Translations under genes and position numbers: made by a program
Shown here: piece after piece, positions 45,096-55,900 of the stretch
How positions within the stretch are numbered: position 1 is the stretch's first letter
Layout: each line of letters starts with the position of its first letter
Notes under the pieces: model-generated
The model's input: only the letters and a program-made list of their open reading frames with translations
Database searches by the model: none
What the model was told of the DNA's origin: nothing
Assembly: GCF_024806835.1 (NCBI RefSeq)
Contig: NZ_JANTYU010000002.1
Span: 718,233 to 782,232, forward strand
Direction: 5' to 3'
Length of the DNA stretch: 64,000 bases
From: Xanthomonas sp. 3793
Lineage (GTDB): Bacteria; Pseudomonadota; Gammaproteobacteria; Xanthomonadales; Xanthomonadaceae

Positions 45096-45839
45096 ATGTC
45101 TGGTCAACGTCATCATCAACATCACACCTTGCGCATCACCTCGGCACTGGCCTTGTGTCTTTCGCTAGCTGCAGGACAGGCCGCTCCGGTTGGCAGCATT
45201 CCGGCCGGTGACTGGCGCGGAATCCTGTCTGCCAGCGGCGGTGCCGGCCCGGTCTATGTCCGCCTGAGCGGGCGCGCGGCGGGATCCGATGGCATCCAGA
45301 CTGCGGACGTGCGATTTGGTCCTCCCTTCAATTGCGCGCTTGAGCTACAGGCGCAGCCGGACGGCTACGCGCTGTCCTCGCGCAATGGCGGCAAGTTTTG
45401 TGACGCGCTAGCCGGTGGGCGTGCCCAGCTTCAGGTGTCCGATGGTGCGACCTCCGGCATGCAACTCACGCTGCCCGGCCGCGACTCGCCGTTGATCGTT
45501 GTCCTGGACCAGAGCAGCACAGGACTGGCCGAAGCCGGCCGCTGGCGCGGGGCGGGCCTGATGGCCGTGCAACTAGAGATCGTGGCGGCCACAATTCGCC
45601 CGGGCGACGTGCTTGGCCGCTTGCGCTACGGCGCTCCTCGCGACTGCCAGGTGGAGTTGCGCTACGCAGGGCGTTCGGCAGGCGCGTTGAACGCCTGGAT
45701 CGGGGCCAACGATAGAGGCTATTGCCGTCAGCTCAGCGATGGCCAAGCCAGCCTGCGGATCCGTGCCGACGGCAGCGCAGAGCTTGCACTTGTCTTGAAA
45801 GGCCAGCGCGATACGACACTGTTCGAGCGGATGCCCTGA
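45096..45839 (+). CDS. Secreted protein with internal duplication, unknown function
   Basis: A 247-residue protein with a signal peptide (RITSALALCLSLAAGQA|AP) after a His-rich leader. The mature part holds two similar units. Unit 1 has GDWRGIL, VRFGPPFNCALELQ and GGKFCDAL; unit 2 has GRWRGAGL, LRYGAPRDCQVELRY and DRGYCRQL. Each unit keeps two cysteines, possibly one disulfide. GGAG precedes the ATG. No family recognised. Confidence 0.72.
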   Translation: MSGQRHHQHHTLRITSALALCLSLAAGQAAPVGSIPAGDWRGILSASGGAGPVYVRLSGRAAGSDGIQTADVRFGPPFNCALELQAQPDGYALSSRNGGKFCDALAGGRAQLQVSDGATSGMQLTLPGRDSPLIVVLDQSSTGLAEAGRWRGAGLMAVQLEIVAATIRPGDVLGRLRYGAPRDCQVELRYAGRSAGALNAWIGANDRGYCRQLSDGQASLRIRADGSAELALVLKGQRDTTLFERMP

Positions 45840-46373
45840 GGTTGTTGCAGGCGCGCGTCTGCCATTGAGGACATTACTTATGTGAGTGCGAGCCAGGATG
45901 CGCGTCGGTCGCGCCGGGCGCCACCACGACTGCATCCTTCAGCGGGCCGAGGCATACATCCAGAGCCGGCAGCGCGAACGTTCGGGTACCAGCGATGTGC
46001 TGACCGGAGATGTGGAATACACGGTGATAGGGGAGGGCCGTAGCAATGTGCAATTGATCTTCGACTATTTCGATACGCGCTTTTCTATCTCTCCCAGTCA
46101 TTACAAACCGTGGACCAGGGCCGACGCATTGGCTGCGCGTCGCCATCTAGGAGTCGATCCGGCGCGGTATCGACTTTGCGCCGCACGAAGCGGGCATTGG
46201 ATGAGCAGAGCTGACACGACGACGAGGTGTATGGCCCCATCTGCTGATCCTGCTATGAGCCGGGTCAGGGGCAATGTCGGGTGGAGGGAAGAATTGCAGC
46301 GACAGCCAATGATGCGGCCGACGCGTCGCGGCGGTCTGGCGATCAGTCGTTGGGGTGCGCGGCCGAGGCTGTC
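45840..46373. other. Region without a confident gene
   Basis: Open frames exist on both strands between about 45874 and 46460, and they overlap. The plus-strand frame contains protein-like text (DVEYTVIGEGRSNVQLIFDY), but its later part loses the codon pattern and it runs into the convergent PaiB-like gene. No terminator or repeat of the families described here was found. A decayed gene is possible. Confidence 0.4.
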
Positions 46374-47009
46374 TCAGCGTGTCGTATCGGCGTCCATCGC
46401 CGCCTGCATCAACGCTGCAATCGCGTGCGAGGCTTGGTCGGGTTGCTGTGCCAGGAACTGACTGACGCTGCGGCGATTGGCTGGCGGGTGGTTCTGACTC
46501 AACTTGAAAGTGAGTTCGATGCGGCTGGGCACGAAGCGGAATCCGACCAGGCCGCGCAGCTGGCGGCGATGGCTGTCGCGCTCCATTTCGAACAGCCAGT
46601 CGCTACCGACACGGTGCTCGAAATGCCGGCTCATGCGGTCGATCAGGTCGCCCAGGGCCGCTTCGTCGTCGACCCGGCTGCACTGGCCATGCAGGTGTGC
46701 AACCGCGTAATTCCAGGTCGGTACGCGCGCGGCGGCCTCCTTGTCCGGATACCAGGTGGGCGACACATAGGCGTGCGGCCCGTGCACCACGATCACCACA
46801 TCGTCAAGTGCGCGGGCCTGTGGATTGGGGCGTGCCCAATGGCCTTCGATGATGATGGCCTCGCCATCGCGGTGATACAGCACCGGCAGGTGCGAGATTG
46901 CCGGCGCTCCATCCTCGCCCTGACTGATCAGGGTGACGAACGGGTCGCGCGCCAGCAGCCAGTCCAGCAGCGCCAGATCGGTCTGTGCGAACGCGCGCGG
47001 TGCGTACAT
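46374..47009 (-). CDS. FMN-binding negative regulator, PaiB family
   Basis: A 211-residue protein of the PaiB/FMN-binding split-barrel type. The typical opening is MYAPRAFAQTDLALLDWLLA, and HLHGQCSRVDDEAALGDLID and RFVPSRIELTFKLSQN mark the C-terminal half. Bacillus PaiB was described as a transcriptional repressor of sporulation and protease genes, but many members have no proven DNA target. It is two bases from the preceding minus-strand gene, suggesting cotranscription. Confidence 0.88.
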   Translation of the reverse strand: MYAPRAFAQTDLALLDWLLARDPFVTLISQGEDGAPAISHLPVLYHRDGEAIIIEGHWARPNPQARALDDVVIVVHGPHAYVSPTWYPDKEAAARVPTWNYAVAHLHGQCSRVDDEAALGDLIDRMSRHFEHRVGSDWLFEMERDSHRRQLRGLVGFRFVPSRIELTFKLSQNHPPANRRSVSQFLAQQPDQASHAIAALMQAAMDADTTR

Positions 47010-47010
47010 C

Positions 47011-47346
47011 TCAGGCGCGGCCGCCCATGGTCACCACCATGCGCGCACGCAGGTCGGCATCGCTGTCGCCGCGTGGCGGCGAGATTTCGTGCAGCGAGAA
47101 ACCGCGCATCAGCGCGTCTTCTTCGTCCAGCCCGTCCAGTGCCACGAATTCGGCATCGAACAAGGCCGCACGCGCGGTGTCCTCGCTGTCGTAGGGCAGC
47201 GTCTTGCCATCGCTGTCCAGCACTTCGGCGGTGCCGGCGGCCTTGATGCGCAGGCGCGCCCAGATTAGGGTGCGGCCGATGGTCGCCAGCCACCATTGGT
47301 CGTGGCTGTCGGAGCCGTGCGCTGCGTCGGTGTCGATGATGTTCAT
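47011..47346 (-). CDS. Hypothetical soluble protein
   Basis: A 111-residue protein without a recognised family. It has an acidic start (MNIIDTDAAHGSDSHDQWWL), an aromatic-rich core (GRTLIWARLRIKAAGTAEVL) and a charged C-terminal half. No signal peptide or membrane segment. The start overlaps the upstream stop (ATGA) and its stop lies one base from the PaiB-like start, so it is part of a tight four-gene run 46374-48022. Confidence 0.68.
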   Translation of the reverse strand: MNIIDTDAAHGSDSHDQWWLATIGRTLIWARLRIKAAGTAEVLDSDGKTLPYDSEDTARAALFDAEFVALDGLDEEDALMRGFSLHEISPPRGDSDADLRARMVVTMGGRA

Positions 47347-47648
47347 GCCAGTACCTTGGAAAGCAGCCCGAGCAGGGCCGCCATGCCCAGGCCGAAAAAA
47401 ATGGTCAGCAGCGAGAGCCAGGCGGGTGTGGCCAGACCGGACAGCGCACCGTCGCGGTAGCTGCGGTAGCGGCGCGCCAACAACCAGCGCCATGCGGTGG
47501 GGCTGATGAAGGCCGGGTCGCCGAAGCTGTCTAACGCATCCGGATGGCGGTCGCGCAGGTGCACCAGGGTCAGCGGCCAGAAAATCAGCAGCGCGGTCAG
47601 CCCGGCAACGGCGACACCGACAAAACACAGCGCGAAGAACAGCGTCAT
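47343..47648 (-). CDS. Small hypothetical membrane protein
   Basis: A 101-residue protein with one long N-terminal hydrophobic helix (TLFFALCFVGVAVAGLTALL, possibly extending to IFWPL) and a second near the C-terminus (LTIFFGLGMAALLGLLSKVL). The loop between them is basic. Both ends overlap neighbouring genes by four bases. No family recognised. Confidence 0.7.
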   Translation of the reverse strand: MTLFFALCFVGVAVAGLTALLIFWPLTLVHLRDRHPDALDSFGDPAFISPTAWRWLLARRYRSYRDGALSGLATPAWLSLLTIFFGLGMAALLGLLSKVLA

Positions 47649-48022
47649 ACGGAATGCTCCTGGGGTGGAGCGTCGAAGCGGGCGATGATCGCAATGACGC
47701 CGACGATATTGTCGTTCAATGCATCCAGTTCTTCGGCAGGAATCCACCATTCGGTGTGATGTGCGCCGCCGACTTTCTGAATGGCGTAATTGTCGACGAA
47801 CGACTTGCGCACATCGAACTGCGCCACATAGCCGACCCCGCTGTCCTTGACGTTCCAGCGCGATGCGATTTCCTCGGCATAGCGTTGGTTGGTGACTGGA
47901 TAGAAAATCGGTTGCTCCGGCAATCGCGGCGGCCAGCGTCGGAAGCCGGAGTCACGCACCAGGGCGTATTCCTCCGGCCCCAGCGGACGGTACATGGTCA
48001 CCGTGGCCGCATGCTCGCTCAC
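47645..48022 (-). CDS. Conserved hypothetical protein (often labelled ADP-ribosylation/crystallin J1)
   Basis: A 125-residue soluble protein with the recognisable pattern YRPLGPEEYALVRDSGFRRW, QPIFYPVTNQRYAEEIASRW and a C-terminal EWWIPAEELDALNDNIVG. Homologues are often auto-labelled ADP-ribosylation/crystallin J1, but no ADP-ribosyl-glycohydrolase motif is visible, so the label should not be read as a function. It ends the coupled run; its own start overlaps the region just after the asnS stop. Confidence 0.72.
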   Translation of the reverse strand: MSEHAATVTMYRPLGPEEYALVRDSGFRRWPPRLPEQPIFYPVTNQRYAEEIASRWNVKDSGVGYVAQFDVRKSFVDNYAIQKVGGAHHTEWWIPAEELDALNDNIVGVIAIIARFDAPPQEHSV

Positions 48023-48023
48023 A

Positions 48024-49418
<1,395 letters not shown>

Positions 49419-49636
49419 GACTTTTCCTCGCCGTAGCGACCTTGAATGGCCTGCGAGTTTACTGGCTGCGGGCGCGCTGGCGCGAGCGCCTGAACCGCTT
49501 GCGGGTGGTCGCGCTTGTCGAAGGCTCGGCATGGCCCCATCTGGAGAGCACGTCGTATCGGCGGGTGCAGTCCTTGGTTCTTGCAGCCTCGCTATACTTG
49601 CCGTCATCGTTTCACCATCGTTTCTGGAGCACGCCC

Positions 49637-49975
49637 ATGGCCATCAGCCTCACCCCCGCCGCGCTGGAGCGCGTGCAGCGTTTCGTGCAGCAGACCCCGG
49701 GGACGCTGGGTCTGCGCTTTGGTGTGACCAAGACCGGTTGTTCGGGCTGGGGCCACATCACCGACCTGGCGCGCGAGAAGCGCGATGACGATGCGGTATT
49801 CGAGCAGGACGGGGTGCGCATCTTCGTGGACCCCACCAGCCTGCCGCTGGTCGACGGCACCTGCATCGATTTCGGCAAGCACGGCCTCAGCGAGACCTTC
49901 ACCTTCAGCAATCCCAATGCGACTGCCGAATGCGGATGCGGGGAAAGCTTCACCACCGAAGCCGAGCATCGCTGA
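49637..49975 (+). CDS. A-type iron-sulfur carrier (IscA/HesB family)
   Basis: A 112-residue Fe-S cluster carrier. The three conserved cysteines are present: one in TGCSGW (about 36) and two in CGCGESF (about 101 and 103). Start [20 protein letters not shown] is the family pattern, with GGAG upstream. It could be IscA, SufA-like or ErpA-like; no isc or suf genes lie beside it, so the exact type is left open. Confidence 0.92.
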   Translation: MAISLTPAALERVQRFVQQTPGTLGLRFGVTKTGCSGWGHITDLAREKRDDDAVFEQDGVRIFVDPTSLPLVDGTCIDFGKHGLSETFTFSNPNATAECGCGESFTTEAEHR

Positions 49976-50332
49976 GCCCGGCTAAGCCAAATTTCCCTGG
50001 AGGTCCCTTCTCCCCTCGGGAGAAGGTGCCCGAAGGGCGGATGAGGGTACGGGCGAAGCCTCGCGCGGTCGAATTCTGCGGAGGGGCTTCGCCTCCGAAC
50101 CCTCACCCCAACCCCTCTCCCGGCGGGAGAGGGGCTCAAGCAGTCGTCGCGCAGATGTCCTGTTCGTCGGCTCGGCCGCTGGCACGGCCTGGTTGCGGCT
50201 AAACGCCTGAACTGCCATACTTTCCTGCTTCCTGCCCGGTTCCGGGCGGGAACCCTTGCTCCACCGGCCGCCTTGTGCGGGTCACCGGGGAGCTGTCCGG
50301 CCCACGTGGCCACATCCGAAAGGTAATACAAC
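49976..50332. other. Intergenic region with hairpin repeat and rpsF leader
   Basis: The left part holds a 131 bp hairpin-ended repeat. The right part from about 50200 should carry the rpsF promoter and an untranslated leader of about 100 bases with paired segments (GCCCGGTTCCGGGC among them). Autoregulation by S6:S18 binding to the rpsF leader is known in other bacteria, but its CCG-bulge motif was not proven here. Confidence 0.45.
50006..50136. repeat. CTTCTCCC/GGGAGAAG hairpin-ended repeat, copy 1
   Basis: It opens CCTTCTCCCCTCGGGAGAAG, continues with GTGCCCGAAGGGCGGATGAG, and closes CCTCACCCCAACCCCTCTCC followed by a GGCGGGAGAGGGG stem. Both ends are self-complementary hairpins, and GATGAGGG and CCCTCACC also pair across the element. 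Confidence 0.7.
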
Positions 50333-50764
50333 ATGAGTCGTCATTACGAAGTCGTGTTCCTGGTCCACCCGGATCAGAGCGAGCAGGTCCCGGCCATGAT
50401 CGAGCGCTACAAGTCGCTGATCGAGGGCGGTAACGGCACCATCCACCGTCTGGAAGACTGGGGCCGTCGTCAGCTGGCCTACCCGATCCAGAACCTGGTG
50501 AAGGCGCACTACGTGCTGCTCAACATCGAAGTCGACCAGGCCGTGCTGAGCGAGCTGGTGGAAAGCTTCCGCTTCAACGATGCGGTGCTGCGTCACCTGG
50601 TCGTCAAGCGCGATGGCCCGGACACCGAGCAGTCGCTGATCATGAAGAGCAAGGACGAGAAGGGCGACAAGCCCGAGCGTAGCGAGCGTCGTCGTCGTGA
50701 CGATGAAGAGGGCGAAGCCCCCGCTGCCACCGATACCGACGGCGACAACGCCGAAGCCGCTTAA
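50333..50764 (+). CDS. rpsF: 30S ribosomal protein S6
   Basis: A 143-residue ribosomal protein. The conserved body is [20 protein letters not shown] through [15 protein letters not shown] (about 1-100), with GAAAGG upstream of the ATG. A charged tail ([20 protein letters not shown]) extends it beyond the E. coli core. Together with S18 it forms a dimer on the 30S platform. It is 11 bp before rpsR; the priB gene found between them in enterobacteria is absent. Confidence 0.97.
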   Translation: MSRHYEVVFLVHPDQSEQVPAMIERYKSLIEGGNGTIHRLEDWGRRQLAYPIQNLVKAHYVLLNIEVDQAVLSELVESFRFNDAVLRHLVVKRDGPDTEQSLIMKSKDEKGDKPERSERRRRDDEEGEAPAATDTDGDNAEAA

Positions 50765-50775
50765 GGAGCGCTGTC

Positions 50776-51006
50776 ATGTCCAAGTTCTTCCGTCGTCGCA
50801 AGTTCTGCAAGTTCACCGCCGAGGGTGTCAAGGAGATCGATTACAAGGATCTCAACACCCTGCGCCAGTACCTCACCGAGAACGGCAAGATCGTGCCGAG
50901 CCGCGTGACCGGTACCAAGTCCAAGTACCAGCGTCAGCTGGCCACGGCCGTCAAGCGCTCGCGTTTCCTGGCGCTGATCCCGTACACGGACAACCACGAC
51001 GTTTAA
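50776..51006 (+). CDS. rpsR: 30S ribosomal protein S18
   Basis: A 76-residue ribosomal protein, complete and typical: [20 protein letters not shown] through [21 protein letters not shown] terminator follows after 30 bp, unlike genomes where rplI is read on directly. Confidence 0.97.
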   Translation: MSKFFRRRKFCKFTAEGVKEIDYKDLNTLRQYLTENGKIVPSRVTGTKSKYQRQLATAVKRSRFLALIPYTDNHDV

Positions 51007-51036
51007 TCCGAGTCGTTGATGTGAGTCCCTCACAAG

Positions 51037-51067
51037 AGCCCGCACATCCATGTGCGGGCTGTTTAAA
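51037..51067 (+). terminator. Terminator between rpsR and rplI
   Basis: AGCCCGCACA and TGTGCGGGCT form a perfect 10 bp stem with a TCCA loop, followed by GTTTAAAAAAT. It partly or fully separates rplI from rpsF-rpsR. Confidence 0.75.
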
Positions 51068-51114
51068 AAATTAGAGGCCGGTCATTCGAGATGCGGTGTT
51101 GATCGTGCTTTTGC

Positions 51115-51143
51115 GATTCCCAAATCCCGATTCCCGAATCCCG
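51115..51143. repeat. GGGAATCGGG-type dispersed repeat in the rpsR-rplI spacer
   Basis: GATTCCCAAATCCCGATTCC then CGAATCCCG, inverse orientation. Read on the minus strand it continues GGGAATCGCAAAAGCACG, matching the tail seen after other copies. Confidence 0.7.
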
Positions 51144-51208
51144 TCTTTTCGGACAGCAAACGTTGCGTCGGCCAAAGCGCCGGCGCTAACGAATAACGGA
51201 GCACCACC

Positions 51209-51658
51209 ATGGATCTGATTCTTCTGCAGAAAGTGACCAACCTGGGCAATCTGGGCGACAAGGTCAGCGTCAAGCCGGGCTACGGCCGTAACTTCCTCGT
51301 GCCGCAGGGCAAGGCCGTCCCGGCCACCGCTGCCAACGTCGAAGCGTTCGAAACCAAGCGCGCCGAGTACGAAGCCAAGGCCAACACCATCCTGGCCGAT
51401 GCGCAGAGCCGCGCCACCAAGTTTGAAGGCGCCAGCGTCACCATCGGTGCGCACGCGTCGACCGAAGGCAAGCTGTACGGCTCGGTCGGTCCGCGCGATA
51501 TCGCCGAGGCGTTCACCGCCGCCGGCCTGCCGCTGGAAAAGAGCGAAGTGATCCTGGGCGAAGGCGCATTCCGCAATGTCGGCGAGTACGACGTTGTGCT
51601 GCACCTGCACGCCGATGTGGAAACCACCGTCAAGGTCATCGTCGAATCCGACGCCTGA
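51209..51658 (+). CDS. rplI: 50S ribosomal protein L9
   Basis: A 149-residue ribosomal protein binding 23S rRNA near the L1 stalk. The N-terminal domain [20 protein letters not shown] through [16 protein letters not shown] is canonical, joined by the long connecting helix (about 40-75) to the C-terminal domain ([20 protein letters not shown]). GGAG lies upstream of the ATG. Confidence 0.97.
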   Translation: MDLILLQKVTNLGNLGDKVSVKPGYGRNFLVPQGKAVPATAANVEAFETKRAEYEAKANTILADAQSRATKFEGASVTIGAHASTEGKLYGSVGPRDIAEAFTAAGLPLEKSEVILGEGAFRNVGEYDVVLHLHADVETTVKVIVESDA

Positions 51659-51717
51659 TCCTGGTCAGTGGCATCTAAGCGAAGCTGACCTTAGGGAACA
51701 GTTCGCTTGCGACAACA

Positions 51718-51745
51718 ACAACGGGCGCCTCAGGGCGCCCGTTGT
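51718..51745 (+). terminator. Hairpin terminator after rplI
   Basis: ACAACGGGCGCC and GGCGCCCGTTGT form a 12 bp perfect stem around TCAG-type loop bases. The following GCGTTCG is not a T run, so termination may rely on the stem alone. Confidence 0.65.
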
Positions 51746-51810
51746 GCGTTCGGGCGCGGCATGCTGCCGATCGTTCTCAAGCGCTGTACGGCGGTGGCGA
51801 GCCGCGACCG

Positions 51811-52767
51811 ATGAGCCCGACGACATCGCGCGGAATCAATGCGCAACCACCCGGCACGGATCGGTTGCGGCTGGGTGCGGCGCTGGCAAGCGCGCGTTCG
51901 CCATTGGCGCGCGGGTATCGCTTCGGCAGCGTCAGCGTGCCGGTTGGCGACGATGACGCCTGTCGCTGGCGCATCCGTTTTGCGATTCCGCACGCGGCAA
52001 CACCCAGGCGTGGCGCTCCGGCGCTGTGGATGCTGGACGGCAACCGGGCGCTGGGCCTGTTCGATCCTGTGACGCTGTGGCGGCTGGCGCGCCTGCCGGT
52101 GCTGGTCTTTGTCGACGCGGACCATGCGCTGCTGATCGACTTGCCCACCCGTGCCCGCCACTACACGTTCCAGCCGGCCGATCATCCATTCCTTGCCGCG
52201 CCCGGTGCCGCCGCAGGGCGGGTGGGCGGCGGCGCGCAGGTGCTGCACGCTGCGCTGCTGCAAAAGGCGGTGCCCGCGCTGGCGCAGCGCGTACGACTGG
52301 ATGGCAGGCGGCAGGCGCTGTGGGGTCACTCGCTGGCCGGCCTGTTCGTCCTGCACGCGCTGTATGTCGACCAGGGCTGGTTTACCGATTTTGCGGCCGC
52401 CAGTCCGTCGCTCTGGTGGGGACAGGGCGCCCTGCTGGGCACGCCCGAACACGCGCTGGTCGCGCGCGGCCTGCGTCATGTCGCGCGGCTGTGGCTGTTT
52501 CTTGGCGGCGCGGAGCGGGCCGGGCAGATCGATGCGCGCTGCCGCGATGACCCCGATCGCGCTGCGCTGCTGGCCGCGATCCAGGGCGCGCCGGCCGATG
52601 CGGCATGGCAGCTTGCCCGGCGCCTGATGGTCCTGCCGGGTCTGGATGTGCGTTACCGCCAGTTCCCTGCGCTGCACCATGCGGCGGTGTTTCAGGCGTC
52701 GTTGCGGGCCGTTTTGCGGGAGGTGGTCGGGTTGCCGGCAAGGGGCCAGGCACAGCCCAGGGTCTGA
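51811..52767 (+). CDS. Alpha/beta-hydrolase, putative esterase (IroE/Fes-like)
   Basis: A 318-residue putative esterase of the D family (esterase_psuT/PF00756-type). The nucleophile elbow is GHSLAG (ALWGHSLAGLFVLHALYVDQ), followed by FAAASPSLWWG as in siderophore esterases, and the C-terminal LHHAAVF supplies a His. No clear signal peptide. The IroE/Fes/BesA resemblance suggests hydrolysis of an ester, possibly of a siderophore, but no siderophore gene is nearby. The start at MSPTTSRGINAQPP is tentative. Confidence 0.78.
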   Translation: MSPTTSRGINAQPPGTDRLRLGAALASARSPLARGYRFGSVSVPVGDDDACRWRIRFAIPHAATPRRGAPALWMLDGNRALGLFDPVTLWRLARLPVLVFVDADHALLIDLPTRARHYTFQPADHPFLAAPGAAAGRVGGGAQVLHAALLQKAVPALAQRVRLDGRRQALWGHSLAGLFVLHALYVDQGWFTDFAAASPSLWWGQGALLGTPEHALVARGLRHVARLWLFLGGAERAGQIDARCRDDPDRAALLAAIQGAPADAAWQLARRLMVLPGLDVRYRQFPALHHAAVFQASLRAVLREVVGLPARGQAQPRV

Positions 52768-52949
52768 ATCGACGCAGCCTCCGGACACCGGCGCTGGCGG
52801 GCCTGCCGGTGTCCGCCGTGCCCGGCCGTTATACTCAACGCCAATCGTTCGCGTGGCCCGTGTTGCTGGCGTCCTGTCGGCCAGCGCGACGCCGTTGCAA
52901 CCCCGACCCGATGGCGTGCCCCGCGCCGTTGACCGAGATCCCTGTTTCC

Positions 52950-55900
52950 ATGCGCCTGTCCACGATCAAGCTGTCCGGTTTCAAGTCGTTCGTCGACCCG
53001 ACCACGTTGCACCTGCCCACCAACATGACCGGCATCGTCGGTCCCAACGGCTGCGGCAAGTCCAACATCATCGACGCGGTGCGCTGGGTGATGGGCGAAA
53101 GTTCGGCCAGCCGCCTGCGTGGCGACTCGCTGACCGACGTGATCTTCTCCGGCTCATCGGCGCGCAAGCCGGTGTCGCAGGCGACGGTGGAGCTGATCTT
53201 CGACAATTCCGATCACACCATCAGCGGCGAGTTTGCCTCGTTCAACGAGATATCGGTCAAGCGCCTGGTCAGTCGCGACGGCAACAGCGCCTACTACCTC
53301 AACGGCACCAAGTGCCGGCGCCGCGACATCACCGACCTGTTCCTGGGCACCGGCCTGGGGCCGCGCAGCTACTCGATCATCGAGCAGGGCATGATCAGCC
53401 AGATCATCGAGGCGCGCCCGGAAGACCTGCGCGTGTATCTGGAAGAAGCCGCCGGCATTTCCAAGTACAAGGAGCGCCGCAAGGAAACCGAAACGCGCAT
53501 CCGGCATACCCGCGAAAACCTCGATCGCCTGGGCGACCTGCGTGAGGAAATCACCAAGCAGCTGGCGCATCTGCAGCGCCAGGCGCGCCAGGCCGAGCAG
53601 TACCAGGCCTTGCAGGAAGAACGCCGGATCAAGGATGCCGAGTGGAAGGCGCTGGAATACCGCGGCCTGGATGGGCAATTGCAGGGCCTGCGCGAAAAAT
53701 TGAACCAGGAAGAGACCCGCCTGCAGCAGCTGATCGCCGACCAGCGCGATGCCGAGGCGCGGATCGAAACCGGGCGCGTGCGTCGCGAAGAAGCCGCCGA
53801 AGCGGTGGCCAAGGCGCAGGCCGATGTGTACCAGGTGGGCAGCGCGCTGGCGCGCATCGAGCAGCAGATCCAGCACCAGCGCGAACTCTCGCATCGCCTG
53901 CACAAGGCGCGCGACGAGGCGCAAAGCCAGTTGCAGGAACTGACCCAGCACATCAGCGGCGACTCGGCAAAACTGGCGGTGTTGCGCGAGGCCGTGGATG
54001 CGGCCGAGCCGCAGCTGGAACAGCTGCGCGAAGACCATGAGTTCCGCCAGGAATCACTGCGCGAAGCCGAAGCGCGGCTGGCCGACTGGCAGCAACGCTG
54101 GGAAACCCATAACCGCGACACCGGCGAAGCCTCGCGCGCCGGCGAGGTGGAGCGTACGCGTGTCGATTACCTGGACCGCCAGTCGCTGGAAGCCGACCGC
54201 CGCCGCGAAGCGTTGGTCAACGAACGTGCCGGGCTGGATCTGGACGCGCTGGCCGAGGCGTTCGAGCAGATCGAGCTGCGCCATGAGACGCAAAAGACGT
54301 CGCTGGACGGGCTGACCGAGCAGGTCGAGGCGCGCAAGCACGCACTTGGCGGGCTGCAGGAACAGCAGCGAGCCAGCCAGGGCGAGCTGGCCGAGGTGCG
54401 CAAGCAGGCGCAGGCCGCGCGTGGCCGGCTGTCGTCGCTGGAAACCCTGCAACAGGCCGCCCTTGGCCAGGAACAGGGCGCGGCGGTGGCGTGGCTGAAG
54501 TCGCGCGGGCTGGATTCGGCGGCGCGCGTGGGCGAGCGCATCACGGTGGAAAGCGGCTGGGAAAATACCGTCGAAAGCGCGCTGGGGCAGTTGATCGAAG
54601 GCGTGCTGGTGGATGCGCCCGAGCAGCTGGTCGACGCGCTGGGCGAGTTGGGCGAGGGCCGTATCGCGCTGGTGTCCAGTGCCACCGATGCCGCCACCTT
54701 CGCACCGACCTCGTTGGCGGCGAAAGTACAGGGGCCGATCGCGATTCGTCGCCTGCTGGCGCGTCTGCACGCCGCCGACGATCTGCAGGCCGCACGCGCG
54801 TTGCAGGCCTCGTTGCCGGAAGGCGACTCGGTCATTACCCGCAACGGCGAGCGCTTGGGCGAGGGTTGGGTGCGCGTATCGCGCTCCGGCGCGGCCAAGC
54901 AGGGCGCCTTGCTGCGCGAGCGCGAAATCCAGGAGCTGCGTGCGCAGATCGAAACGCTGCAGGAGCGCGAAGCCGAACTCGAGCAGCGCCTGGGCAGCTT
55001 CCGCGAGCAGCTGCTGGCGGCCGAACAGCAGCGCGAAGATGCGCAGCGCCAGCTGTACATGGCGCACCGCAGCGTGTCGGAACTGGCCGGCCAGTTGCAG
55101 AGCCAGCAGGGCAAGGTCGATGCCGCGCGTACGCGCATCGAGCGCATCGAAAACGAGCTGTCGCAGTTGCTGGAAACGCTGGACACCAGCCGCGAACAGG
55201 CCCGCGAGGCACGTGCGAAACTTGAAGACGCGGTCACCTTGATGGGCGACCTGCAAGGCACGCGTCAGGCGCTGGAAGACGAACGCCGCCAGCTCACCGA
55301 TGGCCGCGACCAGGCCCGCGATGCCGCACGCGGCGTGCGCGATGCGATGCATGCACTGGCGCTCACGCTGGAATCGCAGCGCACCCAGATCACCTCGCTC
55401 AGCCAGACCCTGGAGCGAATGGACAGCCAGCGCGGCCAGCTGGACACGCGTCTGGAGGATCTGGTCGCCCAGCTCAGCGATGGCGATTCGCCGGTGGAAA
55501 CGCTGGAGCACGAACATCAGGCCGCGCTCAGCGAGCGCGTCCGCACCGAGCGTGTGCTCAGCGAAACGCGCACGCTGCTCGACAGCATCGACGGCGAGCT
55601 GCGCAGCTTCGAGCAGACCCGCCAGCAGCGCGACGAACAGGCGCTGGCGCAGCGCGAGCGCATCAACCAGCGCAAGCTCGATCAACAGGCGCTGGTGCTC
55701 AACGCCGAACAGTTGTCTGCCGCAGTGGTCAAGGCCGGCTTCGTGCTCGAAGACGTGGTCAACGGCCTGTCCGAGTCCGCCAACGTGGCCGAATGGGAAG
55801 CGGCGGTGAACCAGATCGACGGCCGCATGCGGCGCCTGGAGCCGGTGAACCTCGCGGCGATCCAGGAATACGGCGAGGCCGCGCAGCGTTCGGAATATCT

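Noticed and set aside
50200-50332. S6:S18 autoregulatory leader upstream of rpsF
   Set aside because: Paired segments and CCG triplets are present, but I could not place the conserved bulge and flanking stems with confidence.
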